DNA of 11,163 nucleotides from positions 1 to 11,163 of the forward strand of contig DVGP01000070.1 of assembly GCA_018712665.1 (NCBI GenBank), written 5' to 3'. The DNA is from Candidatus Pelethomonas intestinigallinarum. Lineage in GTDB: Bacteria; Bacillota; Clostridia; Oscillospirales; Oscillospiraceae. The notes beneath the pieces were generated by a model, which was given only the letters and a program-made list of their open reading frames with translations, was not told where the DNA came from and made no database searches. The position numbers and the translations under genes are program-made. Positions 6,720 to 11,163 of this stretch are shown in pieces; positions within the stretch are counted from its first letter, which is position 1, and each line of letters starts with the position of its first letter.

Positions 6720-8498
6720 TCAGACACCGCGCTTTCCGGCCCGCTGGCGGAACTGCTCCAGGGCCTTGCGGGCGAGCGTCAGGATCTCCTCCCGGTCCTC
6801 CTGGGGCAGCAGGCCGGTGCGGTCAATGCGCTGGCACAGGTCGGGGGCCTGCTCCTCCAGGAAGGACAGCAGAAAGTCGGTAAACTCGTCCATCTGCTCC
6901 AGGGGCACGTCCTGCATCACATGGTTCAGGGCGGCCACCAGGGCGATGACCTGGCGGTGCTGGCTCATGGGGCGGTACTGCCGCTGGCGCAGCAGGCGGG
7001 TCAGGCTCTGACCGAAGGCCAGCTGCCGCTTGGTGGCGTCGTCCAGGTCGCTGGAGAACTGGGTAAAGACCTCCATCTCCCGGTACTGGGCCAGCACCAG
7101 CCGGAGGGTCCCGGCGGCGGACTTCATGGCCTTGGTCTGGGCGTCGCCGCCCACACGGGAGACAGAGAGGCCCACGTTCACCGCCGGCCGCTGGCCGGCA
7201 AAAAACAGGCTGCTCTCCAGGAAGATCTGCCCATCGGTGATGGAGATGATGTTGGTGGGGATATAGGCGGACACATCCCCCGCCTGGGTCTCCACGATGG
7301 GCAGGGCGGTCATGCTGCCGCCGCCAAGCTCGTCGGAGAGGTGGGCGGAGCGCTCCAGCAGACGGGAGTGGAGGTAGAACACGTCACCGGGGTAGGCCTC
7401 CCGGCCCGGGGACCGCTCCAGCAGCAGGCTCAGCGCCCGGTAGGCGATGGCGTGCTTGCTCAGATCGTCGTATACGATCAGCACGTCCCGGCCCTGGTAC
7501 ATGAAAAACTCTCCCAGGGCGCACCCGGCATAGGGGGCGATATACTGCAGGGAGGCCGGCGCGCTGGCCGGGGCGTTGACCACCACGGTATAGTCCATGG
7601 CCCCCCGGCGGGTGAGGTTCTCCACCAGCTGGGCCACGGAGCTGGCCTTCTGGCCGATGGCCACGTAGATGCACACCACGTCCTTGCCCTTCTGGTTAAG
7701 GATGGTGTCCAGGGCGATGGCGGTCTTGCCGGTCTGGCGGTCGCCGATGATCAGCTCCCGCTGGCCCCGGCCGATGGGGAACATGGCGTCGATGGCCAGG
7801 AGCCCCGTCTCCATGGGGGTGTTCACCGGCTGGCGGTCCAGGATGGCCGGCGCCGCCGCCTCAATGGGGCGGTAGCCCTCGGCCCGGATGTCCCCCTTGC
7901 CGTCGATGGGGACGCCCAGAGCGTCCACCACCCGGCCCAGGAAGCCCTCCCCCACCGGCATACCGGCGGTACGGCCCGTGCGGCGGACCACGCTGCCGGC
8001 AGCCACCTCGTCGCCGCCGTCAAAGAGGACGCAGCCCACGGTATCCCGCCGCAGATCCTGGACCATGCCCTTGACGCCGCCCTCAAAGAGCAGGATCTCG
8101 CCGTACTGGGCGTGCTCCAGGCCGTCCACCGTGGCGATCTCGTCGCCCACGGTGAGCACATGGCCCAGCTCCTCCGGAACCACAGAGGGGACCCATCCCT
8201 CCATGGCCTCCCGCATCAGAGGCAGCAGATTGTCCTCGTTGCAGTTCTCCCGCTCCAGCTTTTCCAGCTGTCCGCGAAGCTGCCGCAGGTGGCCCTCCAG
8301 GCTCCAATCGTAAACCACAGACCCCGCCTGAAGGACAAAGCCCTTGGAGATGGAGGGGTCCTCCTCCCAGACCAGAGAGACCTTCCGGCCGTAGGTCCGG
8401 GCCAAAAAGTTGGCGAAGCGCTGGCGCTGTACGTCAGTGGGCGGCGCCGCGCTGTGCAGCACCGCCTGCAGGATGCCGTTTTTATTATTTCTTTTCAT
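6720..8498 (-). CDS. atpA: F1Fo ATP synthase: delta C-terminal domain fused to alpha subunit
   Basis: 592 aa, about 85 longer than usual. Residues 9-81 match the C-terminal domain of delta (AtpH): T-D-x-x-R-x-R-F, YGRKVSL, then the signature GFVLQAG-x-VVYDWS-x-EGHLRQLRGQL, equivalent to the G-x-x-x-x-x-G-x-x-x-x-D-x-S-x-x-G-x-L-x-x-L of delta. From about residue 84 it is a full alpha. The hydrophobic pattern L91, L94, M95, M99, W102 aligns with alpha's N-terminal helix. Walker A is GDRQTGKT (252-259), exactly 83 residues later than E. coli alpha 169-176, and the arginine finger is R448 in SVSRVGG. ATG 8498 has its own ribosome site inside the end of atpF, with a 14-nt overlap. No frameshift is visible across the junction. 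The delta N-terminal domain is absent. Confidence 0.95.
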   Translation of the reverse strand: MKRNNKNGILQAVLHSAAPPTDVQRQRFANFLARTYGRKVSLVWEEDPSISKGFVLQAGSVVYDWSLEGHLRQLRGQLEKLERENCNEDNLLPLMREAMEGWVPSVVPEELGHVLTVGDEIATVDGLEHAQYGEILLFEGGVKGMVQDLRRDTVGCVLFDGGDEVAAGSVVRRTGRTAGMPVGEGFLGRVVDALGVPIDGKGDIRAEGYRPIEAAAPAILDRQPVNTPMETGLLAIDAMFPIGRGQRELIIGDRQTGKTAIALDTILNQKGKDVVCIYVAIGQKASSVAQLVENLTRRGAMDYTVVVNAPASAPASLQYIAPYAGCALGEFFMYQGRDVLIVYDDLSKHAIAYRALSLLLERSPGREAYPGDVFYLHSRLLERSAHLSDELGGGSMTALPIVETQAGDVSAYIPTNIISITDGQIFLESSLFFAGQRPAVNVGLSVSRVGGDAQTKAMKSAAGTLRLVLAQYREMEVFTQFSSDLDDATKRQLAFGQSLTRLLRQRQYRPMSQHRQVIALVAALNHVMQDVPLEQMDEFTDFLLSFLEEQAPDLCQRIDRTGLLPQEDREEILTLARKALEQFRQRAGKRGV

Positions 8499-8991
8499 GG
8501 TCCGGTCCCTTCTCCGCAAGGTCCAGGAACAGGTCGAAAGCATCGCTTCCGGTGCCGCGGGCCAGCTTTTCCGCCGCGTCGGTCACCAGGTCCTTCAGCT
8601 CCTGGCGGGCGTCGGACATGACCTTCTGGCGGTCCCGCTCCGCCTCCTGGCGGGCGTCGGCGAGGATGCGCTGGGCCTGGACCTTGGCGTCGTCCAGCTG
8701 CTGCTCAGCAGCGACCTGAGCATCGTGCTGTGCCTTGGCCTTCTTCTGCCGGATCTCCTCGTCGGAGGCGTCCAGCTTTGCCTGGCAGTCGGCCTTCAGG
8801 GCCTCAGCCTCCCGCAGCTTGTCAGCCGCCTGGTCCGCAAGGCCCTGGTAATAGGCCTCCCGCTTGGCCATGAACTGCTTGACCGGCTTATACAGCAGAA
8901 GGTACAGCCCGCCGGCCAGGATGGCAAAGTTCATCAAATGCAGCAGGATCTGCTGCCAGTCAATATTCAGAGGGACGTTCACGTTTCCCAC
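8485..8991 (-). CDS. atpF: F1Fo ATP synthase b subunit
   Basis: 168 aa, typical length. One membrane helix (about residues 14-35, LLHLMNFAILAGGLYLLLYKPV), then the family motif KPVKQFMAKREA and a long, highly charged right-handed coiled coil (about 40-145) rich in A, E, K, Q and R. The tail after residue 145 is short and is not a delta N-terminal domain, so b and delta are not fused here as they are in mycobacteria. The start shown is GTG 8991; a GTG at 8982 has a better-spaced AGGTGG and is an equally good choice. The gene overlaps the delta-alpha gene by 14 nt. b dimers should bind the delta C-terminal domain carried on alpha. Confidence 0.93.
   Translation of the reverse strand: MGNVNVPLNIDWQQILLHLMNFAILAGGLYLLLYKPVKQFMAKREAYYQGLADQAADKLREAEALKADCQAKLDASDEEIRQKKAKAQHDAQVAAEQQLDDAKVQAQRILADARQEAERDRQKVMSDARQELKDLVTDAAEKLARGTGSDAFDLFLDLAEKGPDHEKK
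8507..8515 (-). promoter_or_regulatory. Ribosome binding site of the delta-alpha fusion gene
   Basis: On the minus strand GGAGAAGGG (8515-8507) ends 8 nt before ATG 8498. It lies within the last codons of atpF. It decides the start at 8498, and so shows that the delta-derived domain belongs to the translated alpha protein. Confidence 0.7.
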
Positions 8992-9014
8992 CTGCCTTTT
9001 TCATAGGTTTTCGG

Positions 9015-9398
9015 TTATAGGACGAAGATGATCAGAATGGCGGCCAGCAGGGCGTAGATGATGGCGGTCTCGATAAAGACCAGAGCCAGCATGAAGGTGG
9101 TGCGGATCTTGCCCTCGGCCTCCGGCTGGCGGGCAATGCCCTCCACGCTCTTGGAGGCGGCCATGCCCATGGCGATGGCGCCGCCGGCGGCGGCCAGACC
9201 GATGGCCAGACCGGTGGCAAGGGCCCTCATGCCGGTAGAATCTTCGGCGGTCTCCGCGGTCTCTGTGGTCTCCAAGGTCTCGGCGGTGTCGTTCGCCGCG
9301 GGCTCAGCGGCGGCAAAGGCGGGGGCTGCCAGGGTCAGCACCAGCAGCAGGGTAAGGGCCAGCACGCGGGCCCACTTCTTGTTCAGCAGACGTTTCAT
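9015..9398 (-). CDS. atpE: F1Fo ATP synthase c subunit with signal peptide and acidic linker
   Basis: 127 aa, against the usual 70-90. Residues 57-127 are a normal c hairpin: helix 1 with Gly/Ala repeats (63-85), the cytoplasmic loop ARQPEAEGK (89-97), and helix 2 with ion-binding Glu110 in VFIETAIIY. Ahead of it is a signal peptide: basic n-region (K2, R3, K7, K8, R11), hydrophobic core 12-24, cleavage motif A-F-A around 27-29. A 27-residue linker (30-56) follows, with eight acidic residues and six Thr in ET/TE units. Cleavage would leave the N-terminus outside, the normal topology of c. ATG 9398 follows GGGAGG by 5 nt. The Na+-type helix-1 Gln is not present (Met77 at that place), so proton coupling is more likely, but Thr111 after the Glu leaves this open. 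Confidence 0.95.
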   Translation of the reverse strand: MKRLLNKKWARVLALTLLLVLTLAAPAFAAAEPAANDTAETLETTETAETAEDSTGMRALATGLAIGLAAAGGAIAMGMAASKSVEGIARQPEAEGKIRTTFMLALVFIETAIIYALLAAILIIFVL

Positions 9399-9450
9399 AA
9401 TGACCTCCCACTTCAATGTTGGATCGTTTGTATTTCTCTTTTCTGTGCCG

Positions 9451-10293
9451 TCAGGCGTTCTGTGCCTGGGGCGTTTTCTGCTTTTTGGACTTCTTGCCCT
9501 CCGAAGCGCTGTGCTCGGACACCTCACCGTAGAACAGAGAGGTCAGCGTCGTCAGCACGTAGCTCTGGATCAGCGCGTGGAGCAGCGTGAAGAGCACGCC
9601 CACCACCACCGGCAGCACATAGCTCAGCGCGGTGTAGTAGTAGACCAGCTCCGTCACCAGCAGGCCGCTGAGCAGGGCGCCGAAGAGACGGAAGCTCATG
9701 GAGATGGGCAGGGAAAACTCCTTGAGCGTACGCCCCACGCCCCGCATTCCGTTGCTGGCCACACCGCCGGAGAGAATGACCAGATAGGACAGGCATCCCA
9801 GCGCGATGGCGGCGTTGATGTCCGACAGGGGCGCCGGCAGGGCGATGGAGTGGCCCTGGGTGGTGACGGCCTGGAGGCCGAAGAGCTCAAAGATGGTGCC
9901 GGTGAAAATATACACGCCGGCGCCGAAAATATAGGCGCCCAGGAAGCCGTTGCGCTCCGGACTGTTGCTTTTTGCCATTCGGTCAAAGAGGCCCACCAGC
10001 TCCTCCAGCAGCAGCTGGAGCCTGCCGGGCACATACTGAAACCGGGGAATGACAAAGATCCGCAGGCAGGCGGCCACGACCAGCAGGATGCCGGACACCG
10101 TCATGGCGGAGATCAGCCCCGGGTTCACCTCCTTGCCGAAGAGGTCGATGCGGTTGCTCTCGTGGAGCACCGCGTCCCGCATGGCCTCCTGTACGGTCTC
10201 GCCCTTCGGCGCCGCGGGCAGCAGCAGGGATACCACCAGCATCACCGCCGCCGCGACCATGCACAGGACGAATCCTTTCTTCTGTTTTGACAT
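9451..10293 (-). CDS. atpB: F1Fo ATP synthase a subunit
   Basis: 280 aa, hydrophobic, with an N-terminal membrane helix (about 7-25), an extracellular loop, and further helices around 60-82, 118-140, 160-185, 195-220 and 222-252. The essential Arg that faces the c-ring Glu is R202 in PISMSFRLFGALLSGLL. Other hallmarks are ERNGFLG-type residues before helix 3 and the final ALIQSYVLTTLTSLF helix. It ends in a lysine-rich tail. ATG 10293 is preceded by GGGGAGAGGAG. It is the first gene of the operon; no atpI lies upstream. The leader carries two hairpins and a consensus promoter. Confidence 0.96.
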   Translation of the reverse strand: MSKQKKGFVLCMVAAAVMLVVSLLLPAAPKGETVQEAMRDAVLHESNRIDLFGKEVNPGLISAMTVSGILLVVAACLRIFVIPRFQYVPGRLQLLLEELVGLFDRMAKSNSPERNGFLGAYIFGAGVYIFTGTIFELFGLQAVTTQGHSIALPAPLSDINAAIALGCLSYLVILSGGVASNGMRGVGRTLKEFSLPISMSFRLFGALLSGLLVTELVYYYTALSYVLPVVVGVLFTLLHALIQSYVLTTLTSLFYGEVSEHSASEGKKSKKQKTPQAQNA

Positions 10294-10315
10294 AACAACT
10301 CCTCTCCCCTTGGAT

Positions 10316-10337
10316 ACGGGTGGGCTGTCCCACCCGT
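10316..10337 (-). promoter_or_regulatory. Leader hairpin 1 of the atp operon
   Basis: A perfect 9-bp stem (10316-10324 with 10329-10337) with a 4-nt loop, GC-rich, ending 22 nt before the atpB ATG and just upstream of its ribosome site. In the mRNA (minus strand) it is ACGGGTGGG-ACAG-CCCACCCGT. No T run follows, so it is not an intrinsic terminator. A role in mRNA stability or in ribosome access is possible. Confidence 0.6.
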
Positions 10338-10343
10338 TGCTGC

Positions 10344-10373
10344 CCGGGGCGGCGCTGCCCGCGCCTTCCCCGG
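10344..10373 (-). promoter_or_regulatory. Leader hairpin 2 of the atp operon
   Basis: In the mRNA, CCGGGG (10373-10368) pairs with CCCCGG (10349-10344). An inner stem GGCGC/GCGCC (10365-10361 with 10355-10351) closes a 5-nt loop, and a small AA/G internal loop separates the stems. It sits about 25 nt after the predicted transcription start and directly precedes hairpin 1. Confidence 0.55.
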
Positions 10374-10383
10374 ATCGCTGTGG

Positions 10384-10412
10384 TTGATTTCTAAAAGCGT
10401 ATGTATTATACT
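10384..10412 (+). promoter_or_regulatory. Candidate promoter of the LysR-type gene
   Basis: TTGATT (10384-10389), a 17-bp spacer, then TATACT (10407-10412). Predicted start near 10419, 70 nt before the LysR ATG. Its -10 overlaps the opposite-strand -10 of the atp promoter (10405-10410), so the two promoters probably compete for polymerase. Confidence 0.6.
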
Positions 10413-10433
10413 GTTCCTATTCAAATAAGTGAA
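10405..10433 (-). promoter_or_regulatory. Promoter of the atp operon
   Basis: On the minus strand TTCACT (10433-10428), a 17-bp spacer, then a consensus TATAAT (10410-10405). Predicted start near 10398, giving a leader of about 105 nt before atpB that contains both hairpins. Confidence 0.75.
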
Positions 10434-10488
10434 ATGTATTTTTTATATGCTGGCGATATGATTTTGACATGGAAGAGGACGGGTCGTA

Positions 10489-11163
10489 ATGGCGATTACC
10501 TATGACTACTACCGCATATTTTACCATGTGGCCCAGTGCCGGAGCTTCACCCGGGCAGCCGAGGTTCTAAGCAACAACCAGCCCAATATCACCCGGTGCA
10601 TGAACAACCTGGAGCAGGAGCTGGGGTGCAAGCTCTTTGTCCGCTCCCACCAGGGCGTCACCCTGACGCCCGAGGGGCGGCGGCTGTTCCTGCGGGTGGC
10701 GGCGGCCTACGAGCAGCTGCGCCTGGGAGAGGAGGAGATCCAGCGGGACTGCAGCCTGGATACCGGCACCATCTCCATCGGCACCAACGAGGTGGCCCTG
10801 CATCTCCTGCTGCTGGACAAGCTCTCCGCTTTTCACGAGAAGTTCCCCGGCGTGCACATCCGCATCACCAGCAACACAACCCCCCAGGCCATCGAGGCCC
10901 TGACCCAGGGGCGGGCGGACTGCGCGGTGGTGACCACGCCCAACGAGGCGAAAAAGCCTCTTCGAGAGACCCGGCTGCGGAACTTCCGTGAGGTGCTGCT
11001 GTGCAGCGTGCGCAACCGGGAGCTGGCATCGCAGGTCCGGCGGCTGCGGGACGTGGTCCGCTACCCCTTCATTGGAATGGGGGTGGGGACCAGCGCCTAC
11101 ACCTTCTATCAGCGCCTGTTCGTCAAGCAGGACCTGTCCTTCCATGTGGACATCGAGGCCGCC
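10489..11163 (+). CDS. LysR-family transcriptional regulator (partial, runs off window)
   Basis: The reading frame is open from ATG 10489 to the window end (225 codons, C-terminus missing; full LysR proteins are about 290-310 aa). The N-terminal winged HTH (about 1-62) shows the family pattern YYRIFYHVAQCRSFTRAAE, QPNITRCMNNLEQELG, LFVRSHQGVTLTPEGRRL. A linker helix (about 65-85) leads to the effector domain starting at GTISIGTNE (about 93-101), with the typical FHEKFPGVHIRI and IEALTQGRADCAVVT stretches. AGAGG lies about 10 nt before the ATG. It is divergent from the atp operon with overlapping promoters. LysR proteins often control the divergent gene, but regulation of atp is inference only; its own target may lie beyond the window. 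Confidence 0.92.
   Translation, partial: MAITYDYYRIFYHVAQCRSFTRAAEVLSNNQPNITRCMNNLEQELGCKLFVRSHQGVTLTPEGRRLFLRVAAAYEQLRLGEEEIQRDCSLDTGTISIGTNEVALHLLLLDKLSAFHEKFPGVHIRITSNTTPQAIEALTQGRADCAVVTTPNEAKKPLRETRLRNFREVLLCSVRNRELASQVRRLRDVVRYPFIGMGVGTSAYTFYQRLFVKQDLSFHVDIEAA

Noticed and set aside
8485..8600. Delta N-terminal domain hidden on the tail of the b subunit
   Set aside because: The b tail after the coiled coil is only about 22 residues; it cannot hold a six-helix domain of about 100 residues.
6594..8621. A 675-codon open frame on the plus strand opposite the alpha gene
   Set aside because: It is antisense to a clear ATP synthase subunit; long antisense frames arise from high GC at third positions. 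The translation is low-complexity (Gly, His, Gln, Leu) with no domain pattern.
9058..10290. A 410-codon plus-strand open frame opposite atpB and atpE
   Set aside because: Antisense to well-identified membrane subunits, with a His/Gln/Gly-rich, non-protein-like translation.
10567..11145. A 192-codon minus-strand open frame opposite the LysR gene
   Set aside because: The plus-strand frame from 10489 is an unmistakable LysR N-terminus; the opposite frame is its shadow.
1..11163. CRISPR arrays, insertion sequences or prophage genes
   Set aside because: No regularly spaced repeats, no transposase or integrase frames and no terminal inverted repeats were found on either strand.

Overview
The window looks like chromosomal DNA from a GC-rich, anaerobic, Gram-positive-type bacterium, probably a clostridial Bacillota of the Oscillospiraceae type. 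This is inferred from strong GGAGG-type ribosome sites, consensus sigma-A promoters with 17-bp spacers, a tRNA with encoded CCA, a BltR-like MerR regulator and the type of its F1Fo subunits. No species call is possible from sequence reading alone.

Layout. (1) Positions 4-79, minus strand: tRNA-Thr(CGT) with its own promoter at 137-165. (2) Positions 310-3868: a MerR-family regulator (minus) faces a plus-strand operon of ABC ATPase, ABC-2 permease, GNAT acetyltransferase and a DUF4097-like lipoprotein. The shared promoter has the 19-bp spacer and spacer-centred dyad typical of MerR-activated promoters. The arrangement resembles Bacillus bltR-blt-bltD (MerR regulator, drug pump, polyamine acetyltransferase), with an ABC pump in place of the MFS pump. 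By eye this block is less GC-rich than the rest. (3) Positions 3914-3958: a 21-bp perfect hairpin separates the two convergent operons. (4) Positions 3987-10293, minus strand: an F-type ATP synthase operon in the order atpB-atpE-atpF-[delta C-terminal domain fused to alpha]-atpG-atpD-atpC. (5) Positions 10316-10433: a GC-rich two-hairpin leader and two divergent promoters with overlapping -10 elements. (6) Position 10489 to the window end: the start of a LysR-type regulator, plus strand.

The most unusual content is in the ATP synthase. There is no separate atpH. Only the C-terminal domain of delta is present, fused in frame to the N-terminus of alpha (592 aa), and the delta N-terminal domain is absent from the locus. 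Three alpha subunits per F1 would carry three delta C-terminal domains unless unfused alpha is also made. The c subunit also departs from the usual form: it has a Sec-type signal peptide and an acidic, Thr/Glu-rich linker before its first membrane helix. The catalytic residues of alpha, beta, a and c are intact, so the enzyme appears functional but with a modified stator and rotor.
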